Source: Candidatus Manganitrophus morganii (GTDB lineage: Bacteria; Nitrospirota; Nitrospiria; SBBL01; Manganitrophaceae). From it: 64,000 nucleotides of DNA. Below are positions 1 through 7,983 of the stretch, piece after piece. The stretch is taken from NCBI GenBank assembly GCA_021651055.1, contig JAJHOH010000001.1:1-64000 (forward strand), written 5' to 3'. The translations under genes and the position numbers were made by a program. The notes below the pieces were generated by a model. That model did not search any database. It was not told the origin of the DNA and was given only the letters and a program-made list of their open reading frames with translations. The stretch's first letter is position 1; each line of letters opens with the position of its first letter.

Positions 1-882
1 GGAAATGCTTATGGAGATTTGGGCGATCACAAACGGCAGTTGGAATATTCTGAGAAAGCTTTAGCGCTTAGCAGAGATTTATTTGGAGAGCGACATCCAA
101 ATACGGCGACGTATCTTAATAATACTGGAAATGCTTATGGAGATTTGGGCGATCACAAACGGCAGTTGGAATATTCTGAGAAAGCTTTAGCGCTTAGCAG
201 AGATTTATTTGGAGAGCGACATCCAAAGACGGCGACGTATCTTAACAATATAGGAAATGCTTATGGAGCTTTAGGCGATCACAAGCGGCAGCTGGAATAT
301 TCTGAGAAAGCTTTAGCGCTTAGCAGAGATTTATTTGGAGAGCGACATCCCGATACGGCGACGTATCTTAATAATACTGGAAGAGCTTATGGAGATTTGG
401 GCGATCACAAACGGCAACTGGAATATTCTGAGAAAGCTTTAGCGATTAGCAGAGATTTATTTGGAGAGCGACATCCAAATACGGCGACGTATCTTAATAA
501 TACTGGAAATGCTTATGGAGATTTGGGCGATCACAAACGGCAGTTGGAATATTCTGAGAAAGCTTTAGCGCTTAGCAGAGATTTATTTGGAGAGCGACAT
601 CCAAAGACGGCGACGTATCTTAACAATATAGGAAATGCTTATGGAGCTTTAGGCGATCACAAACGGCAGCTGGAATATTTTGAGAAAGCTTTAGCGCTTA
701 GCAGAGATTTATTTGGAGAGCAACTTCCAAATACGGCGACGTATTTTAACAATATAGGAAATGCTTATGGAGATTTGGGCGATCACAAACGGCAGTTGGA
801 ATATCTTGAAAAAGCTATGAACCTATATAATGAGCTACTCGGCCCACAACATCCTAAGACGGCTTGTATTATTGATGATCTG
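1..882 (+). repeat. Tandem 126-bp coding repeats, seven units
   Basis: Units start at 1, 127, 253, 379, 505, 631 and 757, exactly 126 bp (42 codons) apart. Units 1-6 differ at only a few positions and unit 7 is diverged. The variants follow a three-unit cycle: units at 127 and 505 share K-T...I, units at 253 and 631 share GAL, and units at 1 and 379 share N-T...T. This suggests duplication of a 378-bp block after the initial amplification. Confidence 0.95.
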
Positions 883-1086
883 GCATCAACCCTTTCTAAA
901 CTCAACCGGCGTTATGATGCTTACCAGCTAATCGACGGATTCCTAAAGAAGCTCGGTAGTGATCACCCCAAATATACTTTACTTGCTAACCACAGAAAGC
1001 AACTGCTTTCTAAACCTCTACGTCCCGGGTTTCGCCAACCACCAAGTAATGGGAAAGGAAAGAAGAAAAAAAGGAGGAGAGAATAA
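1..1086 (+). CDS. Tetratricopeptide-repeat protein, C-terminal part (5' end outside window)
   Basis: The reading frame is open at the left edge, so the start lies upstream. The visible 361 residues are seven 42-residue units of the kinesin-light-chain/NPHP3 TPR type. The consensus runs GNAYGDLGDHKRQLEYSEKA, then LALSRDLFGERHP, then TATYLNN. Six units are almost identical and the seventh (about residues 253-294) diverges. A linker and a lysine/arginine-rich tail ending KGKKKKRRRE follow. Such superhelical repeats usually bind other proteins, and in bacteria they often form the C-terminal sensor of larger signalling or NTPase proteins. The N-terminal effector domain cannot be seen here, so the function is unknown. 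The near-identity of the repeats at DNA level indicates recent tandem amplification. Confidence 0.85.
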   Translation, partial: GNAYGDLGDHKRQLEYSEKALALSRDLFGERHPNTATYLNNTGNAYGDLGDHKRQLEYSEKALALSRDLFGERHPKTATYLNNIGNAYGALGDHKRQLEYSEKALALSRDLFGERHPDTATYLNNTGRAYGDLGDHKRQLEYSEKALAISRDLFGERHPNTATYLNNTGNAYGDLGDHKRQLEYSEKALALSRDLFGERHPKTATYLNNIGNAYGALGDHKRQLEYFEKALALSRDLFGEQLPNTATYFNNIGNAYGDLGDHKRQLEYLEKAMNLYNELLGPQHPKTACIIDDLASTLSKLNRRYDAYQLIDGFLKKLGSDHPKYTLLANHRKQLLSKPLRPGFRQPPSNGKGKKKKRRRE

Positions 1087-1194
1087 ACCTCGGTACCGAT
1101 ACATTAGAAAGGGTTTCTACCGCGTTTAATCAATCAAAGATCCCTTGGCCTCACCAAACAACACCCCAACACTCCCCTTCCCCATTAATTTTCC

Positions 1195-1224
1195 TTGACT
1201 TGGAGCACCAACCTGGTTTTTAAT
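1195..1224 (+). promoter_or_regulatory. Candidate sigma70 promoter for the dab operon
   Basis: TTGACT (1195-1200), an 18-base spacer and TTTAAT (1219-1224) fit a sigma70 promoter. Transcription would start near 1231, just before the structured leader. The -10 box is only moderately good, so this is an inference from spacing and context. Confidence 0.4.
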
Positions 1225-1230
1225 TTCCAT

Positions 1231-1317
1231 ACGCGGGAGATAGCCCGAAGGATTCTGAAATCAGGATCGGTCAGGCTATAAGCCGACTCAAAAATGAAGG
1301 GCTGGGTCGGCTTTTTT
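1231..1317 (+). promoter_or_regulatory. Structured leader with alternative hairpins (attenuator or riboswitch-like)
   Basis: Two small hairpins can form: CGGG/CCCG around an AGATAG loop (about 1233-1246), then GATTCTG-AAAT-CAGGATC (about 1250-1267). The strand AGCCGAC at 1281-1287 can pair with GTC(A)GGCT at 1270-1277, or with GTCGGCT at 1306-1312. The second pairing is followed directly by a T-run (1312-1317), making an intrinsic terminator. The two pairings exclude each other, which is the hallmark of a transcription attenuator. It lies about 135 bp before dabB. I do not recognise a known riboswitch class. It could alternatively be only the terminator of the upstream TPR gene, but a promoter-like sequence lies between them. 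Confidence 0.5.
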
Positions 1318-1340
1318 GTTATATAGTAAGGAAACAAGTT

Positions 1341-1412
1341 GTCAGCAGTCGGCGCTCAGCTTTCAGCTTAAAGAAATTTAAAGCCTCAAGCTGACGGCTG
1401 ATCGCTGATTGC
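1341..1412. repeat. Imperfect inverted repeat upstream of dabB
   Basis: The left arm (1341-1369, GTCAGCAGTCGGCGCTCAGC...) and right arm (1388-1412, AAGCTGACGGCTGATCGCTG...) are imperfect complements around an AT-rich loop. This resembles degenerate 'TCAGCGATCAGCTTTCAGCT' hairpins scattered in many bacterial genomes. It separates the attenuator-like leader from the dabB start. Confidence 0.55.
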
Positions 1413-1452
1413 TTTCTTCAGCCCGACTGTAGAAAATCAACTGTGGAGGAAG

Positions 1453-4215
1453 ATGACGGTTGCGTACTACCCATTGCTGATCCTTCTGGGGCCGCTCACC
1501 GCGGCCGTGGCGATCGGCCTCTTCGAAAGGCAGATCGGCCGGAAGGTCTATCGGATCGGCACCGCCGCGCAGGTGGCGTCGCTCGGGATTTCGCTACTGG
1601 TCCTCTACCAGGTCGGCGCGAGCACGGAGCCGATCCACGTTCCCCTTTCCCCCGCCGACGGCGGCCTCTTCCAATTCGGTCTCTATATCGATCGCCTCGC
1701 CGCCGTCATGCTGACACTGGTCAGCACCATCGGCTTCCTGATCTTCCGCTTCGCCATCCGCTACATGGAGCAGGAGACCGGCCGCGCCCGCTTCCACGGC
1801 CTCCTCAACCTGATGACCGTGATCCTCCTCTGCATGGTCGCCAGCCGCAACCTTCTGATGCTCTTCGTCTTCTGGCAGCTCATCAGCTGGATGCTCTACC
1901 TCCTCGTCCACAACTATTCCCATCCCGCGTCGGTGCAAGCGGCCGGGAAGACCTATACCATCCTCCGGATCGGAGACGTCGCCTTTTTAGCCGGGGTCGT
2001 CCTCGCCTATCGGACCTACGGCACACTCGAATTCCCGCAGCTCTTCATCAAAGCGGCCCAGATGCAAGAGAGCTTTTCACTCGGCGGATTTTCGATCGGC
2101 GCGCCGACGGTCATCACCCTGCTGATCTTCATCGGCGCCATGAGCAAGTCGGTCCAGTTCCCGATGCACACCTGGCTTGCGGGAAACCTCTACGCCCCGA
2201 CGCCGGTGACCGCCCTGCTGCACGCCGGGATCATCAATGCCGGCGGCTTCCTCATGAACCGGCTCGCCCCGCTCTACGGCCTCAGCCCCGTCACGCTCCA
2301 TTTCGCCTTGGTGATCGGCGCGGTGACCACGCTCGTCGGGGCGACGATGATGCTGACACAGAACGACATCAAAAAGACATTGGCCCACTCCACGATCGGG
2401 CAGATGGGCTACATGATCATGGAGTGCGGGCTGGGGGGCTTCGCCCTCGCCATCTTCCACCTTATCGCGCACGGTCTCTTCAAGGCGACCGTTTTCCTCG
2501 ACAGCGGCCATATCATCCATGCGGCCCGCCGGGAGCCGAGACACCCGCCGCTGCACGACAAGCACGATCAGGTGGAGCTCGCCCTGGAGAAGAAGGATTT
2601 CTCCCGCCTCACCTGGGGGGCCGGATTCCTCATGACTCTCATCCTCCCGTTGATCCTCGTCCTCACGGCGCACGGCGCGCTTCGAATCCCCCTGCTCGAT
2701 TCGCAAGGGGTGGTGATCTTTCTCTTCTTCATCTGGGTCACCTCCTCCCAGGCGATCCTGACCCTCTACCGCTTGCAGGCGGTGTCGTCCTGGAAGGTGG
2801 CGGCGCTCATGCTCTTCACGCTGCTCTTGGTGATGTTGACCTATCTCTTCGCGGCGGAGGGCCTGACCCACTTTCTCTATCCCGCGCCGGGAGAGGCCGC
2901 CGGCTATTTCCAGGCGGCCGCGTTGAACGGATGGCTCTTCGACTTTTTGATCGCGGTGACGGCGCTGCTGATTATCTCCGGCTGGGTGGTGAGTTATGCG
3001 AGAACCCACGGCTTCTCGATCCGGATGCCGGAGCGGACCGAGTCGCTGATGGCCCATCTCTACGTTCTCTTCATGAACCGGCTTTATCTGGAAGCGTTTT
3101 ACGCCCGGCTCGGACGAAGACTCGAGCGATGGACCCGCCGGCTCGACCAGAGCATGCCGTTTAAAATCGCCGTCGGGCTGATCGCGTTCGCCGTCGCCTT
3201 CGGCCGGCTCCTCCCCGCCGCCGCACAGGTGAACGATCTCTCCCCCGGAAATCTCGCGATCTTTATGATCGCCGTTCTCTTTCTTCCGCTCTTTCCGCTG
3301 CACGGGCTCTATGTGGCGGCGCTGACCCGGCTGCCGGGGGTTTTCCCCGCGCTGCTCGCCCTGCTTCTCCCCTTGTCGGGATTCTACGCGATCAGCGGGT
3401 TGCTTCCGCAGATTCCGGCGGAGATCCGTGGGGCGATCAGCCTGCTCGCCCTCTTCGGCGCGTTCTACGGAATGGTCAAGGCGGTCGCCCAGTTCCGGGT
3501 GGAGCGGCTGCTCGCCTACGGCGGGGTCGCCCTCTTCTCGATTCTTTGGTGGTATCTCGCCGGCGCGGCAAGCGGCGCGCCGCGGGGGGCGCTCTACGCC
3601 GGCGCCGCGGCGCTGATCACGGGGGGGCTCCTCTTCGCCTGGCGGAGGGTGCGGGCGCGCTACGGCGATTTGGATCTCGACCGGATCGGCGGGCTCGCAA
3701 AGCCGATGCCCCGCTTCGCCCTCTTGCTCGCCCTCCTGGTGACCGCCGCGATGGGTCTTCCCCCCTTCGGCCTCTTTTCGGGACTGATGGAAATGCTGAC
3801 GAACCGGTCGCTCCCGGTCTCGTGGGATCTCGCCGTGATCGTGCTGGCCTGGCTGGGGGCGTCGTGGCTCTTTGTCAATTTGATGCAGCGGCTCCTCTTC
3901 GGCCCCCCCCGCACCGACATCCAATACACCGACCTGCGCGCCGGCGAAGCCGCCCCCCTGGCGATCGCGCTCTTGATCCTCCTGGTCATCGGCATCGCCC
4001 CAAACGCATTTTTCCAAACAGACTCGGCGACGACGGGACTTCCTTCACCCAGCGCGCAAAGCGCGCGTGAGGGGGAGGCTCCGGCGGCTTCGCCGACGGA
4101 GGGGGCGACGCGAGCCCCTATAATTAATCCCCAGCGAGCAAACGCGAGCGTTGAGGGGGAGGCTCATCCAGCTTGGCTGGATGAGGGGGCGACGCAAGCC
4201 CCTATAATAAACTAA
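1453..4215 (+). CDS. dabB: DabB-like membrane subunit of an inorganic-carbon transporter (two-part fusion)
   Basis: This is a proton-antiporter-type membrane protein of the NuoL/NuoM/Mrp superfamily. It is thought to couple cation flow to CO2 hydration by its partner DabA. Residues 1-545 form the DabB-like part, with the conserved MSKSVQFPMHTWL segment (Lys232) and PTPVTALLHAG. Residues about 560-865 look like an extra antiporter-like half (RIGGLAKPMPRFALLLA, MGLPPFGLFSG), which makes the 920-residue protein much longer than usual DabB (about 550). The last 55 residues come from a palindromic repeat element that supplies the C-terminus. The start is the ATG at 1453 after a TGGAGGA ribosome site. 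dabA follows after 4 bases. Confidence is high for the family and moderate for the fused part. Confidence 0.88.
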   Translation: MTVAYYPLLILLGPLTAAVAIGLFERQIGRKVYRIGTAAQVASLGISLLVLYQVGASTEPIHVPLSPADGGLFQFGLYIDRLAAVMLTLVSTIGFLIFRFAIRYMEQETGRARFHGLLNLMTVILLCMVASRNLLMLFVFWQLISWMLYLLVHNYSHPASVQAAGKTYTILRIGDVAFLAGVVLAYRTYGTLEFPQLFIKAAQMQESFSLGGFSIGAPTVITLLIFIGAMSKSVQFPMHTWLAGNLYAPTPVTALLHAGIINAGGFLMNRLAPLYGLSPVTLHFALVIGAVTTLVGATMMLTQNDIKKTLAHSTIGQMGYMIMECGLGGFALAIFHLIAHGLFKATVFLDSGHIIHAARREPRHPPLHDKHDQVELALEKKDFSRLTWGAGFLMTLILPLILVLTAHGALRIPLLDSQGVVIFLFFIWVTSSQAILTLYRLQAVSSWKVAALMLFTLLLVMLTYLFAAEGLTHFLYPAPGEAAGYFQAAALNGWLFDFLIAVTALLIISGWVVSYARTHGFSIRMPERTESLMAHLYVLFMNRLYLEAFYARLGRRLERWTRRLDQSMPFKIAVGLIAFAVAFGRLLPAAAQVNDLSPGNLAIFMIAVLFLPLFPLHGLYVAALTRLPGVFPALLALLLPLSGFYAISGLLPQIPAEIRGAISLLALFGAFYGMVKAVAQFRVERLLAYGGVALFSILWWYLAGAASGAPRGALYAGAAALITGGLLFAWRRVRARYGDLDLDRIGGLAKPMPRFALLLALLVTAAMGLPPFGLFSGLMEMLTNRSLPVSWDLAVIVLAWLGASWLFVNLMQRLLFGPPRTDIQYTDLRAGEAAPLAIALLILLVIGIAPNAFFQTDSATTGLPSPSAQSAREGEAPAASPTEGATRAPIINPQRANASVEGEAHPAWLDEGATQAPIIN
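4048..4212 (+). repeat. Double palindromic element, copy 1 (in frame, 3' end of dabB)
   Basis: Two tandem units (4048-4128 and 4129-4212) share the frame AGCG.GCAAA...GAGGGGGAGGCT, then a 19-nt hairpin, then GAGGGGGCGACGC.AGCCCCTAT. The central hairpins differ: the first is CCGGCGG/CCGACGG with one mismatch, the second is CATCCAGC-TTG-GCTGGATG. The element is translated as PSAQSAREGEAPAAS... and RANASVEGEAHPAW..., and the dabB stop follows immediately. A second copy with the same length and phase lies at 5651-5815 inside dabA. Confidence 0.93.
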
Positions 4216-4219
4216 ACTT

Positions 4220-7200
4220 ATGCAAATAACCCGAATCCCATACAGCGAAACCGAGCGGCTGCGGCTCAGAGGGGTGGTCCGGCTGGCCGGCGAGATCATC
4301 GCCAACTACTGGCCGATGCGGAACTTTATTACCCGCAACCCGTTGCACGGCCTGGAGTATCTCCCTTTCGAGGAGGCGGTGAAGCAGGGGGAGCGGATCC
4401 TCGGGGCGAAAGGGTATCTCTCCGGCGCGATTTACCGGGAATATCTCCGCTCCGGGAGAATTCTCCCGGAACAGATCGACGCCCCCCTCCGGCCGCTGGC
4501 GTGCGATAAATATGTGACGGCGGGAGGAGAGCGGGTTACCCGCCTCGCCGTCCTTCGCGCCTGCATGCTCGCGGGGCTCGGCGGCCCCCTCGACCCGGAC
4601 GAGGCGGTCATCCAAGCCGCGCTCGACGCCGCTCCCGATCGGACCTTTCTGGAGGCGTTGGCGGGCCGCCTCGGCCCCGCGTTGAAACCGCTCGACCTTC
4701 GGAAACAGATGCGGGCCGACGCCGAGGCGGCGCGGGGGGCGCTGGTCCGGCGGGTGACGCCGTCGGCCTGGTGCGACCAGGTCCTCGGAACCAACATCAC
4801 CGAGCAGATCAACGGCGAGATGATCAAATGGTGCGGCGCCTTTTTGGACGAGGGGCAGGCCCCCTGGCCGATGCCGGAACGGGAAAAAGGATTTTATCTC
4901 GCCTGGAAATCGCTCGCCGCGCTCGAATGGTCCCCCTGCGGCATCCCCCTCAGCCGCCGGAAGATCGCCGCCCTTCCGGACGAGCCGGAAGCGGCGCTCT
5001 TCGAAAGCCTCATCACCCTCGACATTCCCCATGATACGTGGCAGGAATATCTCTCCCTCCACCTGGCGGCCCTTCCCGGCTGGACCGGCTTCATCAAATG
5101 GCGCTCCGATCAGAGCGAGTACGATTGGCAGCAGGCCTACCCCGCCGATCTGATCCAGTACCTCGCCGTCCGGATCTGGTATGTGCGGGAACTGGTCGAG
5201 AAAGCGTGCCAGGAACATCTTGGAATCGCCGGAAACGTCGACGCCATCTCGGCCTACCTGCAACGCCACCCGCTGGAATATTATCTGCGGCGCGCGCGGC
5301 TCGCCGGGCGGCTGCCGGCCGATTACGCCGCGCAGGTCGATCGGCTCCGCGAGCGGAGCGACTCCTCGGTCGGACAAAAAGACGCCTGGGAAAAACTCGC
5401 CGAGCATTATGCGGCGCAGACCGGGCCGCGGCGGGAGGAGGCGGTCCGGCGCGCCGCCGCCTTGCGGCTGCGCGCCCTCGCCGAAGCGCTCGCGATCGAT
5501 CCGGCCCTTTTCCTGGAAACCCCGCCGGAGGATCTGAAGACCCTTCTCGACTGGGTCGATGCCTTTCCGGAATCGGAGCAAGTTCCGGTCTGGCTGAAAG
5601 CGCTCGAAACGGGCTACCAGGAACAGTTGATCGAAAAACTGAAGTCCAATCTCAGCGCGCAAAGCGCGCATGAGGGGGAGGCTCCAGCAGCTTCATTGCT
5701 GGAGGGGGCGACGCGAGCCCCTATGATGAATCCCCAGCGAGCAAACGCGAGCGTTGAGGGGGAGGCTCATGCGGCTAAGCTGCATGAGGGGGTGACGCAA
5801 ACCCCTATATTAATCCGCCCCCAAGCGCAAGCGGTTTTTTGCATCGACGTTCGCTCCGAGCCGTTCCGGCGGCATTTGGAGGCGGTCGGCGATTACGAGA
5901 CGTTCGGCTTCGCCGGATTCTTCACCGTCTTCATCCGCTATCAAGGGCTCGGCGATCATCACGAGACCGATCAGTATCCGGTGATCATGAAGGCGAAGAA
6001 CCTGGTGCGGGAGCTCCCCCGCCCCTATCAGGGCCGGCTCCTCTCCCGGCATCTCTCGGGGACGCAGCTGCTGCACATGGGGCATGAGCTGTTGTATTCT
6101 CTGAAGGAGAATGTGATCACCCCGTACGTGATGGTCGAGTCGGTCGGCTGGTTCTACGCGCTTCCGCTGATCGGCAAGACGGTTTTCACCAACGGGTATC
6201 GGAATCTGACCGCCTGGTTCCGCCGGCTCTTCGCCCCCCCCGTCGCCACCTCGCTCACGATCGACAAGCTCTCCCGAAAAGAGGTCGAGGAGATGCTCGC
6301 CTCCGAGCAGCGGTCGATCATCCGGCGCGCGCTGCAGCAGGAGTTCGCCGACCGGAACCTGAACCTTTCTCTGGAGCGGCTGGAGTTCTTGCGCCGGCGG
6401 GCGATGGACGACATCGATCCGGCGCCGCTTGTCAAAGGATCGACCCGTTCCAACGCCCCTTCCAACGCCCTCTCCCCCGAGGAGGAGGCCGCCTTTGTCG
6501 AAGATCTCCGCGCCCGCTACCAGATCAACCGTCGCTGGTCGTTCGCCCGGATGGAGAAGATCACCCGGACCGGCTTCACCCTTCAGGAGCAGCTCTTCAC
6601 CGTGGAGACGGCGCTCCGGATGATGGGATTGACCAAAAACTTCGCCCGGTTGGTTCTTTTCTGCGGACATGGGAGCGTGTCGGAAAACAATCCTTTCGAG
6701 GCGGCGCTCGACTGCGGCGCCTGCGGCGGAAACTCCGGCAAGCCGAATGCGCGGGTGCTGGCGGCGATGGCGAATAAGCCGCTCGTCCGGGAGGCGCTGG
6801 CGAAGAACGGCATCGTGATCCCGCCCGATACCTATTTCATCGCCGGTGAGCACAACACCACCACCGACGCGGTGACCCTCATCGATCTGGAGGACCTTCC
6901 CCAGACCCACCGGATGGATCTGCACCGGCTGATGGACGATCTGGAGGAGGCCGGCCTTCAGACCAGCCGGGAGCGCTGCGCGCGGTTCCCGGAGATCGAA
7001 TCGGCCCCGACCCCCGCTCAAGCGGCGCGGGAGGTGCGGCGGCGCAGCGGCGACTGGAGCCAGGTCCGGCCGGAGTGGGGGCTGTCGGGGAACGCCGCCT
7101 TCGTCATCGGCGGCCGGCGGATGACCCGGCGGGTTGATTTGGAAGGGCGGGTTTTCTTACAATCGTATGATCCTCAGGAAGATCCGACCGGCCGGCTGCT

Positions 7201-7645
7201 GGAGATTCTGATGACCGGCCCCCAGGTGGTCGGCCAGTGGATCAACATGGAGTACTATTTTTCGACGGTCGACAACGAGGTCTACGGGAGCGGGAGCAAG
7301 ATTTACCACAACGTCGTCGGCCGGTTCGGGGTGATGTCGGGGCCGCAGAGCGATTTGCGCGTGGGGCTCCCCGCGCAGACGGTGATGAAGGGGGAGCGGC
7401 CGTATCATGAGCCGATGCGGCTGCTGAGCGTGATCGAAGCGCCGCGGGAGCGGATCGGAGCGATCATCCGCCGTCATAAAGTGCTTCAGGAATATTACCA
7501 CAACGAATGGGTCCACTTGATCGCGCTCGACCCGGGGGATAAAATTTTCTATCGCTATCTTCCAAGCCGGGAGTGGGTTCCCTTGAGGGAGGCGCGGGCG
7601 ATTCCGCAGGACGAAATGTTTTTAGCGAAGGAGCAGAACGTATGA
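4220..7645 (+). CDS. dabA: DabA, DUF2309 zinc-dependent CO2-hydrating subunit
   Basis: DabA is the beta-carbonic-anhydrase-like soluble subunit of the DAB dissolved-inorganic-carbon pump. It is thought to convert CO2 to bicarbonate in the cytoplasm when attached to DabB. The four zinc and active-site residues are visible: Cys541 and Asp543 in AVFCIDVRSE, His817 in FCGHGS, and Cys832 in LDCGACGG. The His-to-Cys spacing of 15 matches Halothiobacillus DabA. At 1141 residues it is longer than that protein. About 55 residues (478-532) come from an in-frame palindromic element ending some eight residues before the catalytic Cys541. The start ATG at 4220 lies 4 bases after dabB, with a weak ribosome site. 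The stop overlaps the next gene (ATGA). Confidence 0.93.
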   Translation: MQITRIPYSETERLRLRGVVRLAGEIIANYWPMRNFITRNPLHGLEYLPFEEAVKQGERILGAKGYLSGAIYREYLRSGRILPEQIDAPLRPLACDKYVTAGGERVTRLAVLRACMLAGLGGPLDPDEAVIQAALDAAPDRTFLEALAGRLGPALKPLDLRKQMRADAEAARGALVRRVTPSAWCDQVLGTNITEQINGEMIKWCGAFLDEGQAPWPMPEREKGFYLAWKSLAALEWSPCGIPLSRRKIAALPDEPEAALFESLITLDIPHDTWQEYLSLHLAALPGWTGFIKWRSDQSEYDWQQAYPADLIQYLAVRIWYVRELVEKACQEHLGIAGNVDAISAYLQRHPLEYYLRRARLAGRLPADYAAQVDRLRERSDSSVGQKDAWEKLAEHYAAQTGPRREEAVRRAAALRLRALAEALAIDPALFLETPPEDLKTLLDWVDAFPESEQVPVWLKALETGYQEQLIEKLKSNLSAQSAHEGEAPAASLLEGATRAPMMNPQRANASVEGEAHAAKLHEGVTQTPILIRPQAQAVFCIDVRSEPFRRHLEAVGDYETFGFAGFFTVFIRYQGLGDHHETDQYPVIMKAKNLVRELPRPYQGRLLSRHLSGTQLLHMGHELLYSLKENVITPYVMVESVGWFYALPLIGKTVFTNGYRNLTAWFRRLFAPPVATSLTIDKLSRKEVEEMLASEQRSIIRRALQQEFADRNLNLSLERLEFLRRRAMDDIDPAPLVKGSTRSNAPSNALSPEEEAAFVEDLRARYQINRRWSFARMEKITRTGFTLQEQLFTVETALRMMGLTKNFARLVLFCGHGSVSENNPFEAALDCGACGGNSGKPNARVLAAMANKPLVREALAKNGIVIPPDTYFIAGEHNTTTDAVTLIDLEDLPQTHRMDLHRLMDDLEEAGLQTSRERCARFPEIESAPTPAQAAREVRRRSGDWSQVRPEWGLSGNAAFVIGGRRMTRRVDLEGRVFLQSYDPQEDPTGRLLEILMTGPQVVGQWINMEYYFSTVDNEVYGSGSKIYHNVVGRFGVMSGPQSDLRVGLPAQTVMKGERPYHEPMRLLSVIEAPRERIGAIIRRHKVLQEYYHNEWVHLIALDPGDKIFYRYLPSREWVPLREARAIPQDEMFLAKEQNV
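5651..5815 (+). repeat. Double palindromic element, copy 2 (in frame, inside dabA)
   Basis: This is the same two-unit element as at 4048-4212, offset by exactly 1603 bp with no length change. Its units are 5651-5731 and 5732-5815. The hairpins here are CCAGCA...TGCTGG and CATGCGGC-TAA-GCTGCATG. Relative to copy 1 the stem changes are mostly paired (G-C to A-T twice, C-G to G-C once, and a G/A mismatch becoming G-C), so base pairing is kept. Both copies are read in the same frame (LSAQSAHEGEAPAAS...). Confidence 0.93.
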
Positions 7646-7983
7646 ACAGCCTTACCCTTCACCCGATGAAGGAGATTCGAATCATCATTCAGGGCGAGCA
7701 TGTGAAGTTCGCGACCGATCTTCTCGACAGCGTCAAGGCGACCGGCTACACGATCATCCACAACATTTCGGGAAAAGGGACGCATGGGATTCACTCGGCC
7801 CATCCGATGTTCAATGAGATGGACAGTCTGGTAATGTTGATGACGGTCGTTCCGCCCGACAAGGTGAAGCCGATTCTCGCCGGCTTACAGCCGCTCTTCG
7901 ACCGCCATACCGGGGTGATGTTCGTCTCGGATGTCTCGGTCAGCCGCGTGGACCACTTCTCCTCTCCGTCCGGCGACCGCTGA
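7642..7983 (+). CDS. PII-like regulatory protein of the DAB operon
   Basis: This 113-residue protein has the ferredoxin-like PII fold signature, with beta-alpha-beta segments such as MKEIRIIIQGEHVKFATDLLDSV and DSLVMLMTVVPPDKVKPILAGL. It ends with LFDRHTGVMFVSDVSVSRVDHF. It lacks an obvious uridylylation T-loop, as in the PII-like (CPII-type) proteins found beside inorganic-carbon transporters. It probably senses adenine nucleotides and/or bicarbonate and adjusts the DabAB pump. The start ATG overlaps the dabA stop as ATGA, which implies translational coupling and makes this the third gene of the operon. The binding ligand is inferred from the family. Confidence 0.8.
   Translation: MNSLTLHPMKEIRIIIQGEHVKFATDLLDSVKATGYTIIHNISGKGTHGIHSAHPMFNEMDSLVMLMTVVPPDKVKPILAGLQPLFDRHTGVMFVSDVSVSRVDHFSSPSGDR

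Noticed and set aside
1-882. CRISPR array from regular repeats
   Set aside because: The period is 126 bp with no unique spacers and it is an open coding frame; this is a TPR array.
1443-4070. Long frames overlapping dabB on both strands (for example 573, 646 and 174 codons)
   Set aside because: They are GC-rich shadows of dabB: Arg/Pro/Gly/Glu-rich, without motifs, and opposed by the clear DabB protein.
4202-7021. Minus-strand frames of 489 and 403 codons within dabA
   Set aside because: They are shadow frames with no recognisable motifs; the plus-strand DabA has its full zinc site.
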